Notes: a model not told the origin generated them from the letters alone. A DNA stretch of 64,000 nucleotides from Amycolatopsis nalaikhensis (GCF_030264295.1 NZ_CP127173.1:4099501-4163500), one strand, 5' to 3'. Positions 16,401 through 24,317 are shown, counted from the stretch's first letter. Translations and numbers: made by a program.

Positions 16401-17318
16401 TCAACCACTCAACTCCGCCAACAGCGCCCTGGTCCGGGCGATGCTCGCGGCCGGGGCATCGCCCACTGGGTACACCGTCGCCCACAGTTCGGTGACGCCC
16501 AGCTCCGCGTAGCGCTTAATCTGTTGCGCCACTTGGGTTTCCGTTCCCGTGACCGCCAGCTCGCCCGGCGACGACACGCCCTCCCGTGCGAACAGGCGCT
16601 GGTAGTTCTCCAGCCCGCCGTAGCGTGCGAAGACCTGTTCGGCCGCCGCACGGCCGGTCTCGGCGTCGTCGCATACCGCCACTGGCAGGCCCGCGACGAT
16701 TCTCGGCGCCGCCGACGACGCCTTCAGCAGGGCCGGCACGATCTCGTCGCCCAGCGTGCGGGGGCCGGCGAGCCAGGTCACCACACCGTCCGCGTACTCC
16801 CCCGCGACCCGGACCATGCGTGGGCCCAGTGCACCCACGAGCACCGGCATCGGGGTCGTGCCCGGCACCGTGAACCCACCCTCCACCCGGTAGAACCGGC
16901 CGCGATAGGACACCTCTCCGGTGCGCAGCAGCGGGCGCAGCACGCTCAGGTATTCGCGCATGTGCTCGGCCGGGCTGGTGAACGCCAAGCCGTGCAGGCC
17001 CTCGATCACCGGGCGGTGCGACACCCCGACGCCGAGCGTGAACCGGCCGCCGCAAAACTGTTGCACCGTCGCCGCCTGCTGCGCGAGCGCGAGCGGGTGC
17101 CGTGGATAGGTCGGCACCACGCCCGCACCCAGTGCGATGCGGCTCGTTCCGGCGCCGGCCACGGCGAGGACGCTGAGCGCGTCCACCCCGCGGGAGAAGT
17201 GCACGCTCCACGCCGAGGCGAACCCGTCCGCCTCTGCCTTGCGCACCTGTTCGACGATCTCGCCCGGCTGCGCCGGCGCGCCGACGACCTCCGGCCCGAC
17301 CCCGATTGCGATCCGCAT
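16401..17318 (-). CDS. LLM-class F420-dependent oxidoreductase
   Basis: A 305-aa luciferase-like TIM-barrel protein of the F420-dependent group (IALGAGVVPTYPRHPLALAQ near residue 62, LTLGVGVSHRPVIEG-type segment near residue 95, PVLVGALGPRM near residue 158). These enzymes transfer hydride between deazaflavin F420 and an alcohol, ketone or unsaturated bond. It is the last gene of the 2-KPCC/hydroxyalkyl-CoM dehydrogenase operon, 26 bp after the SDR gene. A role on a CoM conjugate or an unsaturated acid is inference; it is not a known member of the Xanthobacter pathway. Confidence 0.75.
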   Translation of the reverse strand: MRIAIGVGPEVVGAPAQPGEIVEQVRKAEADGFASAWSVHFSRGVDALSVLAVAGAGTSRIALGAGVVPTYPRHPLALAQQAATVQQFCGGRFTLGVGVSHRPVIEGLHGLAFTSPAEHMREYLSVLRPLLRTGEVSYRGRFYRVEGGFTVPGTTPMPVLVGALGPRMVRVAGEYADGVVTWLAGPRTLGDEIVPALLKASSAAPRIVAGLPVAVCDDAETGRAAAEQVFARYGGLENYQRLFAREGVSSPGELAVTGTETQVAQQIKRYAELGVTELWATVYPVGDAPAASIARTRALLAELSG

Positions 17319-17344
17319 GTCACCACTCTCCTTCGAGGACTGTC

Positions 17345-18118
17345 CTACTGGGACGTCATCCCGCCGTCCGCGGCCACCACCGAGCCGGTGAGGAACGCGG
17401 CTTCGTCGCTGGACAGGAACAGCGCGACGTTCGCGATCTCCGCCGGCGTGCCGAGCCTGCCGATCGGGTACTTCGCCGTCGTCATGGCGAGCCCCTTCTC
17501 CAGGTCACCGCCGCCGCGCGCGGTCAGCATCGGCTCCATCAGCGGCGTGTACACCGTGCCCGGGCAGATCGCGTTGACCCGCACGCCCTTCGGCGCGAGA
17601 TCCACCGACATCGACCGGGTCAACGCCACCACGGCGCCCTTCGACGCGCAGTACGCGGCGAAGTTGGCCACGCCGACGAGCGCCGCGACCGACCCCTGGT
17701 TCACGATGGAACCCTTGCCGCTGCGCACCATCTGGCGTGCCGCGGCCCTGGCGCACAGGAACGTGCCCTTCACGTTGACCGCCATGCAACGGTCCCAGTC
17801 GTCCTCTTCGGCGTCGACCACCGAGCCCGCACTGTTCACGCCCGCGTTGTTGTACAGCACGCCGACGCTGCCCAGCTCCCGCTCGATCCGGTCGAACACG
17901 GCGTCCACCGCGCGCGCGTCCGTGATGTCCGCGGTCACCGCGATGGCCGTGCCGCCCGCCTGCTGGATCGCGTCCACGGTTTCCTTCGCCGCCGCGGCGG
18001 CCACGTCGAGCACCGCGACCGCGGCGCCCTCTTCGGCGAACAACTTCGCCGCCGCGCCACCGATGCCACCGCCGCCGCCGGTCACCACCGCGACCCGTCC
18101 GGCCAGCCTGCCTGCCAT
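17345..18118 (-). CDS. xecE: Hydroxyalkyl-CoM dehydrogenase, S-type (XecE-like) short-chain dehydrogenase
   Basis: A 257-aa SDR. It has the NAD motif VTGGGGGIGGAA at the N-terminus, catalytic Ser143, Tyr156 and Lys160, and a C-terminus GAAFxxDGGM-like (AADGGMTSQ) typical of 2-(S)-hydroxypropyl-CoM dehydrogenases. The stretch TAKYPIGRLGTPAEIAN near residue 214 aligns by memory with the XecE segment RLAKYPIGR; the sulfonate-binding Lys is kept (Lys216) but the Arg three residues before it is Thr. The start at 18118 is preferred over an upstream in-frame start because AAGGAG lies 5-8 nt before it. It would oxidise S-hydroxyalkyl-CoM to the ketone with NAD. Confidence 0.75.
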   Translation of the reverse strand: MAGRLAGRVAVVTGGGGGIGGAAAKLFAEEGAAVAVLDVAAAAAKETVDAIQQAGGTAIAVTADITDARAVDAVFDRIERELGSVGVLYNNAGVNSAGSVVDAEEDDWDRCMAVNVKGTFLCARAAARQMVRSGKGSIVNQGSVAALVGVANFAAYCASKGAVVALTRSMSVDLAPKGVRVNAICPGTVYTPLMEPMLTARGGGDLEKGLAMTTAKYPIGRLGTPAEIANVALFLSSDEAAFLTGSVVAADGGMTSQ

Positions 18119-18149
18119 TCGACTCTCCTTGTCTCTCACCGCGCGTCTT

Positions 18150-18878
18150 TCACAGAGCGGTCATTCCGCCGTCGATCACGAGCGCGTGACCGGTCACATA
18201 GGACATTCGCCCGGACGCCAACACCGAGACCGCGTCCGCGATCTCGTCCGGTGTGGCCACCCGGCCCACCGGAATCCGGTCCTCCACCTGGGTTCGCAGC
18301 GCGGGCTGGTCCAGCCGCCAGCTTGTCATAGGGGTATAGACCATTCCGGGACACACCGCGTTCGCCCTGATCCCGGCCGCCGCGTAGTCCACCGCGATGG
18401 ACTTGGCGAGCATCAGTGCCGCACCCTTCGACGCCGTGTAGGCACAGCGCCCGGGAAACGCGACCAGCCCGGCGATCGACGCGATGTTGATGACGTGCCC
18501 GCTGCCGCGCGCCACCATCGAAGGCAGCACCGCACGGCTGGCCAGGAACGGGCCGCGCACGTTCACCGTGTGCACCCGGTCCCATTCCTCCACCGGCGTT
18601 TCGTGGCATGTCGTGGCCGCCTGCGACCCGGTGATCCCGGCATTGTTGACCAGTACGTCGATCGCGCCGAATCGGTCGAGCACCGCGGCCACCGCACTGT
18701 CCACATCGGACTCATCGGTCACGTCGCAGCCTCGGGCGAACATGGCCACCTCGGCGGCGGCGTCCGGCTTCAGGTCGACCGCGGCCACCTGCAGGCCGTC
18801 CTCGCGCAAGCGCGCGCAGATCGCCCGCCCGATCCCGGACGCCCCGCCGGTGACCAGCGCGACCCGCTCGGCAGTCAT
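18150..18878 (-). CDS. xecD: Hydroxyalkyl-CoM dehydrogenase, R-type (XecD-like) short-chain dehydrogenase
   Basis: A 242-aa SDR with NAD motif VTGGASGIGRAI and catalytic Ser134, Tyr147, Lys151. Two arginines that match the CoM-sulfonate ligands of 2-(R)-hydroxypropyl-CoM dehydrogenase are present: Arg144 in AFPGRCAY and Arg188 in TSWRLDQPALR. The latter segment is nearly the same as in the Xanthobacter enzyme as I recall it. Located between the carboxylase and the S-type enzyme, it supports a stereo-pair of dehydrogenases that converge on the achiral ketone. Confidence 0.82.
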   Translation of the reverse strand: MTAERVALVTGGASGIGRAICARLREDGLQVAAVDLKPDAAAEVAMFARGCDVTDESDVDSAVAAVLDRFGAIDVLVNNAGITGSQAATTCHETPVEEWDRVHTVNVRGPFLASRAVLPSMVARGSGHVINIASIAGLVAFPGRCAYTASKGAALMLAKSIAVDYAAAGIRANAVCPGMVYTPMTSWRLDQPALRTQVEDRIPVGRVATPDEIADAVSVLASGRMSYVTGHALVIDGGMTAL

Positions 18879-18912
18879 TTCGCCGCCTCCGCTGGGAAAC
18901 GCACGTCGCCGG

Positions 18913-20574
18913 TCACAGGCTCACCAGCGACATCTGGCCCGCCCGCAGCCGGGACAACTGGATGAAGTGCTCCGGGTTCAGGAACAGCTCGTTCAGGTCG
19001 GCCATCTGGTCGATGGTGAAGCCCTCGGGCCTGCGGATCAGGTAGTCGATGTACTGGAACGCGTCCTTCGCGCCGTAGCCGACGTGATGCGCGCCGACGA
19101 TCTTGCGGGAATCCGCGTCCACCAACAGTTTCAGCCAGCCGGACAGGATCGGCCTTGTGAACGCGTACAGCATCGAACCCTCGGCGGCGGGCAGCGCGAA
19201 CGATTCCGGGTCGGCGTCGTCCGGCGGCATCTGGATCTTGATGACGTTCGGGTACTCGGTGCGCGCCTCGGCCTCGGACAGCCCGCACCAGGTGACTTCG
19301 TAGGTGGTATGGAAGAAGTCGGGGTACTCGCTGAAGTCGAACTCGTGGTGCTCGCCCATGATGTTGCGGGCCGCGGTGACCCCGCACTTGCGCGCCTTGA
19401 ACATCTCCATCGGCGGGCCGAGCAGATCGCCGACGGCGTACACGTTCGGCACCGAGGTGCGCATCGTCGCGTCCGCCACCACGAAGCCCCGGTCGTCGAT
19501 CTTCAGCCCGAGCGGTTCGTACATCCGCAGATCCGGCCGCTCGCCGGTGCCGACGAACACGAAGTCCGTCTCCACCTCCACGATCTCGCCGTTCGCGTCC
19601 CGGTAGCGGACCCCGGTCACCCGGTCGTCGCCCAGCACGTCGAGGGTCTGCGCGCCTTCGACGATCTCGATGCCCCGGTCCACCATCATGTCGATCACGT
19701 AGTCGCGCAGGCCTTCGTCGACGTGGTGCAGACTCGCGGTGCGCAGCAGCGGGCTGCGGGTCAGGATCGTGGTCTGGCAACCGGTCGCCTGGAAGAACGA
19801 GCCGTACTCCAGCGCGACCTTCGAGCCGCCGATGATGACGCACCGGGTCGGTTCTTCGTCCAGTTCCTCGATGAGGCTCGCGAAGTCGTACACGCCCTTG
19901 CGGTCCAGACCACTGATCTCGGCCGGGAAGTCGGTGCGGGCGCCGGTGCACAGCACGAGGTTCTTCGCCTGGAACCGCCTGCCGTCCACCTCGACGGTGT
20001 GCTCGTCGATCACGGTGGCCGCCGCGTTGAGGATGTACTCCATGCCCAACTGTTCCTTGGACTGCCAGTTCATGATCGCGTGCGGCATGCCCCGGCCGGC
20101 GCGGAACAGCTTGACGATCTCCAGAATGCTCGCCTTGCTCGCGTCGAACTCCGGGTACCAGAGCTTGCCCTGCATGTGCTTCGCGAGGTCCAGTTCCCGC
20201 GCGCACTCGGAGAACAGGTGGTGCGGCACGCAGGCCTGGTGCGGGCACGAGCCGCCGAGGAACGGCCAGGCGTCGATGGTGAGCTGGCGTCCGCCGCGCG
20301 CCTTGAGGAACGCGGAGCCGAACCGCCCGGCCGCGCCGCCGCCGATGAAGATCGCGTCGTACTCGCGGTCGTCCTCCTCCGGGCTCGCCACGTTCCACAG
20401 CGCCTCGGTGTTCTGGTCTGGATGCTCCACGATGTCGTCGATCAGCAGCGCCCACTCGCCGACGGTCAGCGGCTCACCGTCCGCGCCGCGGTCGTCGCCC
20501 ACCGGGTCGCCCAGTGCGCTGATCCGGGCGCGTAAGGCCGCGAAACCGTCCTGGGGATTACGGACATCAATCAT
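18913..20574 (-). CDS. xecC: 2-ketopropyl-CoM oxidoreductase/carboxylase (2-KPCC)
   Basis: A 553-aa disulfide oxidoreductase that cleaves the ketoalkyl-CoM thioether and carboxylates the enolate (acetoacetate from 2-ketopropyl-CoM). FAD motif GGGAAGRFGSAFL lies at residue 78. The redox pair Cys110/Cys115 sits in GGSCPHQACVPHH, whose His-rich form is specific to 2-KPCC. The C-terminal NPEHFIQLSRLRAG has Phe where ordinary reductases have the catalytic His, the hallmark change that keeps protons out. The N-terminus is about 30 residues longer than the Xanthobacter enzyme. GAGAGGAG precedes ATG 20574. It heads the operon with XecD, XecE and the LLM gene. Confidence 0.9.
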   Translation of the reverse strand: MIDVRNPQDGFAALRARISALGDPVGDDRGADGEPLTVGEWALLIDDIVEHPDQNTEALWNVASPEEDDREYDAIFIGGGAAGRFGSAFLKARGGRQLTIDAWPFLGGSCPHQACVPHHLFSECARELDLAKHMQGKLWYPEFDASKASILEIVKLFRAGRGMPHAIMNWQSKEQLGMEYILNAAATVIDEHTVEVDGRRFQAKNLVLCTGARTDFPAEISGLDRKGVYDFASLIEELDEEPTRCVIIGGSKVALEYGSFFQATGCQTTILTRSPLLRTASLHHVDEGLRDYVIDMMVDRGIEIVEGAQTLDVLGDDRVTGVRYRDANGEIVEVETDFVFVGTGERPDLRMYEPLGLKIDDRGFVVADATMRTSVPNVYAVGDLLGPPMEMFKARKCGVTAARNIMGEHHEFDFSEYPDFFHTTYEVTWCGLSEAEARTEYPNVIKIQMPPDDADPESFALPAAEGSMLYAFTRPILSGWLKLLVDADSRKIVGAHHVGYGAKDAFQYIDYLIRRPEGFTIDQMADLNELFLNPEHFIQLSRLRAGQMSLVSL

Positions 20575-20606
20575 GATCGGGCTCCTCTCGCTGGGGTCGT
20601 GAACCT

Positions 20607-20657
20607 CAGCATCCGCCCGGAAGTGGCTTCCCCCACAGGTCATCACGGGACGAAGAA
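20607..20657 (-). promoter_or_regulatory. Conserved promoter-proximal motif, copy B
   Basis: On the minus strand it begins TTCTTCGTCC and ends GGATGCTG, 32 nt before the 2-KPCC start. The two end blocks and the 31-nt interval equal copy A (14127-14177). About ten scattered positions in the interval also agree. Confidence 0.5.
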
Positions 20658-20744
20658 CCGCCGGAACCTGACCCTGCGGGAACCAGGTGCGATCGCGGTG
20701 GAGCGACGAGCCCACAGTGAAACCCCGCGCGGCGGACAGCGCCC

Positions 20745-22496
20745 TTACGTCTGCGAGCGCAGCGCCTGCAGCGTGCCCCACGTCCGCGTGGCGAGCTGGA
20801 GGTTGAAATGCACGTCCGGGTCGTTCAGTTCGAGCCCGGTCAGTTCGCGGATCCGTTGCAGCCGGTACTTCAATGTGCTGCGGTGCACGGACAGTTCGGC
20901 GGCAGTGGCGTCGTAATTGCCGCCGTGCTCCAGGTACTGCGTCAGTGTGTGTACCAGTTCCGACCCGCGCAGGGCGTCGTAGTCCAGCAGGCAGCCGAGC
21001 CATTCCCGGACGAAGACTTCCAGCTCGTCGAGATCCGGCACGGTGGCGAGAATCCGGAACACACCCAGTTTCGAGTACTCACACACGCTGTCGCTCGACA
21101 GCAACGTCTTCTGCAACCGCAGGGCGAGCCGGGCTTCGCGCAGTGAGCCGGGCAGCTCCGTGGGATCGACCCGGATTCCGCCGACGCCGATCTGGCATTG
21201 GCCGCCGCCGAGATTGGACAGCACGTCGCGCCGTAACCGGTCCCAATTGGTCTGTCCCGCGGTGACCACGACGACACTTCCCGACCGCGTCTCGTCCAGC
21301 GCGTCGAGTTCGGCCGACCGCAGTGCACGCCGGACTGCTTCGAGCAACGCGTCCGGGCGCCGCGAGCGGCCCTTGCCCTCGATCAGCACGACCCGGTGTG
21401 GCCGCCGCAGGTCGTAGTCGAGCGCGTCCGCGCGGGCGTGTGCGCTGTCGGTGTCGGTTCCGGTCAGCAGGTCGTGCACCAGATCCCGGCGCAGCCGCAG
21501 TTCGGTGTCGGCGATACCGCGCAGCCTCGCCAGTTCCATCGACAACACGGTCGTGCCGTGCTCCAGCGCCACGAGATCGGCGCTGTCGGCCCGGCGCTCC
21601 GGATCGACGAGCGCGAGCACGCCCAGCACGTCGGGTCGCGGGGAGGCGAGCATGGTCAGCCGATGCCCGTCGCGTAACGGCTTTCCCGCCCGCATCAACC
21701 GGCGCAGCAACTGTTCCCGGGTCGCGAACGACTCCTTCGGATACGGGTCCGGCCGGCCGGGACCGGACCACGCGGTGAGGTTCCCGTAGCGGTCCTCCAT
21801 CGCGACCGGCATCCCGGTGAGTTCGTGCAAAGCGTCCGCGATGCCCTGCTGCCCGTCACCCGACACCGCGACCCGGGTCAGCCGCTCGTGGATCTGCATG
21901 CTCCGGCGCAGCGACGCCACCGTGTCGGCGAGCGCCTCGTTCGTCTCGGCGAGCTGCGCCGCGGACGCGCACTCCTTCGCGTGCAGCCGCGCGTTGGACA
22001 CCGCGACCGCGGTCTGCTGGGCGAGCACCTGGAGCAGGAAGCGCTCGTCGCCGCTGGGCTCGGCGTCGCTGGACGCGATGACGTGCCCGAGCAGTTCCGA
22101 CGCGCTGCGCAGCGGGTACGCCCACGCCCAGGTGCGCCCGGCCAGCTCGATCGGACCGCCGCCGTCGAGCAGCGCGACCTGCCCGGTCAGCTCACGGGTC
22201 GCGGCGAGACATCCGGTGCCCGGCCGCCACGTCCCGTCCGTGAAGTGGTAGCCGTCGATCCGGCAGCCGCCGAGTCCGAGCGCGGACGACGTGGCCAGCG
22301 AGAAAATCTGGTCCTCGTTGACGGACTCGGTCATCAGCAGCGAGATCACCAGCAGCGCCCGCATGTCACCGAGCCGCTTGCGAAGCTGCGCGGGATCGGC
22401 GTCCGCGGGATCCACCAGCGTGACCGGCGCGATGCCGTCGTCGTCGCGCCACGGTCGTTCGGGGAGGCGGGTCAGCCCGTCATGTTCCGGTCGCAT
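20745..22496 (-). CDS. PucR/CdaR-type transcriptional regulator with GAF-like sensor
   Basis: A 583-aa protein. Residues about 45-180 resemble a GAF domain, followed by a coiled linker (NEALADTVASLRRSMQIHERL), a second sensor-like region, and a C-terminal PucR helix-turn-helix (YLEHGGNYDATAAELSVHRS then TLKYRLQRI) that binds DNA. Such regulators activate catabolic operons when a small ligand binds the N-terminus. The gene overlaps the MEDS gene by 17 nt and is directly upstream of the 2-KPCC operon, so control of the CoM operons is likely, perhaps through the motifs at 14127 and 20607. Confidence 0.8.
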   Translation of the reverse strand: MRPEHDGLTRLPERPWRDDDGIAPVTLVDPADADPAQLRKRLGDMRALLVISLLMTESVNEDQIFSLATSSALGLGGCRIDGYHFTDGTWRPGTGCLAATRELTGQVALLDGGGPIELAGRTWAWAYPLRSASELLGHVIASSDAEPSGDERFLLQVLAQQTAVAVSNARLHAKECASAAQLAETNEALADTVASLRRSMQIHERLTRVAVSGDGQQGIADALHELTGMPVAMEDRYGNLTAWSGPGRPDPYPKESFATREQLLRRLMRAGKPLRDGHRLTMLASPRPDVLGVLALVDPERRADSADLVALEHGTTVLSMELARLRGIADTELRLRRDLVHDLLTGTDTDSAHARADALDYDLRRPHRVVLIEGKGRSRRPDALLEAVRRALRSAELDALDETRSGSVVVVTAGQTNWDRLRRDVLSNLGGGQCQIGVGGIRVDPTELPGSLREARLALRLQKTLLSSDSVCEYSKLGVFRILATVPDLDELEVFVREWLGCLLDYDALRGSELVHTLTQYLEHGGNYDATAAELSVHRSTLKYRLQRIRELTGLELNDPDVHFNLQLATRTWGTLQALRSQT

Positions 22497-23076
22497 GCAG
22501 AACCTCGTCGGGACCGACGTAGTAGGGGTTCTCGACGAGCATGCCCTGGATGAACACCAGCGGATGCGTCTTCACGATGTTCACCACCACTTCCCCGTTG
22601 AACAGGTCGAGGTCGTAGAGGCACAGCACCACGGTCGGGTTGCGGCCCATCAGCCGGTTCAGCTCCCACTCGTAGTCCACCAGATGCTCCACGCCGGGCG
22701 CGTCGCGCAGCGCCCACGTCATCTCGCCGACGATCCGGGAGAACCCGTAGCCCTCGGTCTGCGCCTTGTCCAGGCACTCCGACCAGAACGTGAGCATCTC
22801 GGCCGTGCCGAACCGGCCCCCGGCCAGATACGTGGCTTCGGGCAGGTGGATGTCGAGCTGCGTGTCGTGCGCGGGCGGGGCCGCCAGCATGGTCAACCGC
22901 TGGGCCGTGCGCGCCGAATCCACCACACAGATGCATTTGTCGCCGGCCTCCAGCCCGGCCGACAGGTACCCGGTCAGCAACCGGTCCCGATCGGCCGCGC
23001 CGCGGTAGAAGGCGCAGACGTGACTGCCCGGCCCCAGCCGGATCTCTTCGACTCCGAATGACACTGCTGTCGTCAC
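22480..23076 (-). CDS. MEDS-domain sensory protein (DcmR-like)
   Basis: A 198-aa single-domain protein from GTG 23076. GSHVCAFYRGAADRDRLLTG near residue 17, the hydrophobic strand CICVVD and the segment LCLYDLDLFNG match the MEDS domain found in the DcmR regulator of dichloromethane use and in methanogen/methylotroph sensors. It lacks any DNA-binding domain. Its stop lies inside the PucR gene, so the two are co-translated and may act as sensor and effector. The ligand (epoxide, CoM conjugate, hydrocarbon) is unknown. Confidence 0.75.
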   Translation of the reverse strand: MTTAVSFGVEEIRLGPGSHVCAFYRGAADRDRLLTGYLSAGLEAGDKCICVVDSARTAQRLTMLAAPPAHDTQLDIHLPEATYLAGGRFGTAEMLTFWSECLDKAQTEGYGFSRIVGEMTWALRDAPGVEHLVDYEWELNRLMGRNPTVVLCLYDLDLFNGEVVVNIVKTHPLVFIQGMLVENPYYVGPDEVLHATGT

Positions 23077-23106
23077 CGGGACACCACCACCCTGTGGCTG
23101 GACGAT

Positions 23107-23127
23107 TGACCAATCGTACCGTGGTCA
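23107..23127. promoter_or_regulatory. Candidate operator (inverted repeat) upstream of the MEDS-PucR operon
   Basis: TGACCA and TGGTCA form a 6-bp inverted repeat with a 9-bp spacer, 31 bp upstream of the MEDS start codon and between it and the TetR gene. Its position suits a repressor or activator site, possibly for the TetR protein. Short repeats like this can occur by chance. Confidence 0.35.
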
Positions 23128-23193
23128 GCGCCTCGGCGAGCCCGCCCGCGAGGACGAATCGACCGGCCCCGTTCCCCCTCGCGGGACCAGTGC

Positions 23194-23766
23194 TCAGCGG
23201 GCGCCGAGTTCGGTGTCGATGAGGTGGCCCATGGCCGCGTCGACGCCGGCCCGGTCACCGCTGAGCAGCAGGTCCAGCAGCAGGCCGCGAGCGACGGCGA
23301 GGCTGATCCTGGCCTGCACCGCGGCCTGCGCGCCGTCGGACCCGCGCCGCTGGAAGATCAGTTCGAGCGGTTCGAGCCACGGCTGGATCAGTGACTCGCG
23401 CAGGCTGACCGCGTGCGCGCGGCCCTGCATCGCGTGCCCGGACAACTCGAAGAACAGCGGCCCGTAGGTCACCGCCGCGTCGCTGACCTGCCGCCAGTAA
23501 TGGCGCAGCGCGGCGCGAGAATCGGTCTCGCGGTCACGGAGCAGGGTGGACAGCAGCTCCCGCTGGTCCGCTTCGACGGCGTCGACGACCGCGGTGAGCA
23601 GGCCTTCGCGGGAGCCGAAGTAGTGGTTGAGCATGCGGTGGCTGGTACCCAGCGCCGCGGCCAGCCCGCGCATGCTCACATCGCCGATGCCGTGCGCCGC
23701 GAAGTACTCGATCGCGCCGCGCAGCACCCGTTCCCGGCCCGACCCGTGCGGTCCGGCCGCGGTCAT
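23194..23766 (-). CDS. TetR-family transcriptional regulator
   Basis: A 190-aa protein with an N-terminal helix-turn-helix (DVSMRGLAAALGTSHRMLNH then YFGSREGLL, residues 28-57) and an all-helical ligand domain. Its start overlaps the stop of the truncated SRPBCC gene, so these two formed an operon before the truncation. The target could be that lost operon or the adjacent MEDS-PucR promoter. It is not in the position usual for MftR, which is normally next to mftA. Confidence 0.85.
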   Translation of the reverse strand: MTAAGPHGSGRERVLRGAIEYFAAHGIGDVSMRGLAAALGTSHRMLNHYFGSREGLLTAVVDAVEADQRELLSTLLRDRETDSRAALRHYWRQVSDAAVTYGPLFFELSGHAMQGRAHAVSLRESLIQPWLEPLELIFQRRGSDGAQAAVQARISLAVARGLLLDLLLSGDRAGVDAAMGHLIDTELGAR

Positions 23767-24056
23767 CGCGCCGCGTCGCCGCCACTCAGCTTCTCGCCCC
23801 TGGCCTTGAGCCCGGCGGCCTCCAATGCCACGTTGCGGCGGGTCAGTCCCGACGTCAGCAGGCCGACGAGACCGGCGAGCAAACCCTTGTGCGTCAAGGT
23901 CAGTTCGAGCGATGCGCCGTCCGGGCCCGAGGTGACCACGTGGCCGCCGACCGTGACCAGGCCGGGCGAGCGCACTTCCCAGGTGAAGCTGCGGCCCTCG
24001 GTCAGCTCGCTGACCCGCCAGACCTGCGCGGGCAGCTTCGGCTGCTTGACCCGGAG
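23763..24056 (-). pseudogene. 5'-truncated SRPBCC/polyketide-cyclase-like gene
   Basis: The frame reads KQPKLPAQVWRVSELTEGRS, the middle of an SRPBCC protein, through WEVRSPGLVTVGGH to a normal C-terminus; only the last 97 codons remain. The frame enters a TAG immediately upstream, exactly where the tRNA 3'-end sequence starts. An internal ATG at 23975 could still make 70 residues. The sharp cut at the tRNA piece shows a recombination junction. Confidence 0.7.
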
Positions 24057-24080
24057 CTAAGGGGACTCGAACCCCTGACC
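24053..24080 (-). other. Isolated tRNA 3' end (T-arm and acceptor strand), probable att-site scar
   Basis: Read on the minus strand this is a T-arm AGGGG-TTCGAGT-CCCCT followed by acceptor strand TAGCTCC. No matching 5' acceptor strand, D-arm or anticodon arm lies upstream; SDR coding sequence begins there instead. The 3' ends of tRNA genes are common attachment sites for integrases, and a recombined element leaves just this portion. I could not identify the tRNA species. It sits exactly between two truncated genes. Confidence 0.65.
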
Positions 24081-24152
24081 CTTCTGCTCATCGGCAACGG
24101 CTCCATGACCGGCGCGGTCGTCCACGTCGATGGCGGCGGCCGGTTCGCCTGA
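24080..24152 (+). pseudogene. 3' tail of a short-chain dehydrogenase gene
   Basis: The frame reads LLIGNGSMTGAVVHVDGGGR before a stop, the typical last residues of an SDR enzyme (TG..V.VDGG). Everything upstream is replaced by the tRNA fragment. It is non-functional. Confidence 0.6.
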
Positions 24153-24317
24153 CCCGCGCCGGATGCCGCCGCGCACGGGGTCGGCAGTTCTGGATCCGCT
24201 GGGTCCCAGCTCAGCCTCTGGCCCCTTCCGCAGCGCGGCGGTCACCGAGCTGCCGGCTGCTTTCTGCGGCGAGTCGGTCTTGTCCTCATTCCGCCGCGCC
24301 GACCGGCGCGCCCGCGG

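Noticed and set aside
16193-16408. Minus-strand 71-codon frame possibly from a transposase
   Set aside because: No motif recognised, and it overlaps the plus-strand frame of the hypothetical gene.
16107-18965. Long plus-strand frame opposite the LLM and two SDR genes
   Set aside because: No family resemblance and typical shadow composition; the minus strand has clear enzymes with catalytic residues.
18913-20574. Glutathione or mercuric reductase
   Set aside because: The His of the catalytic dyad is Phe and the Cys motif is the His-flanked 2-KPCC form.
23194-23766. MftR regulator of mycofactocin
   Set aside because: It is 28 kb from mftA, in an operon with a truncated SRPBCC gene; a plain TetR call is all that can be supported.
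24053-24130. Complete tRNA gene on the minus strand
   Set aside because: The 5' acceptor strand, D-arm and anticodon arm cannot be found; SDR coding sequence occupies their place.
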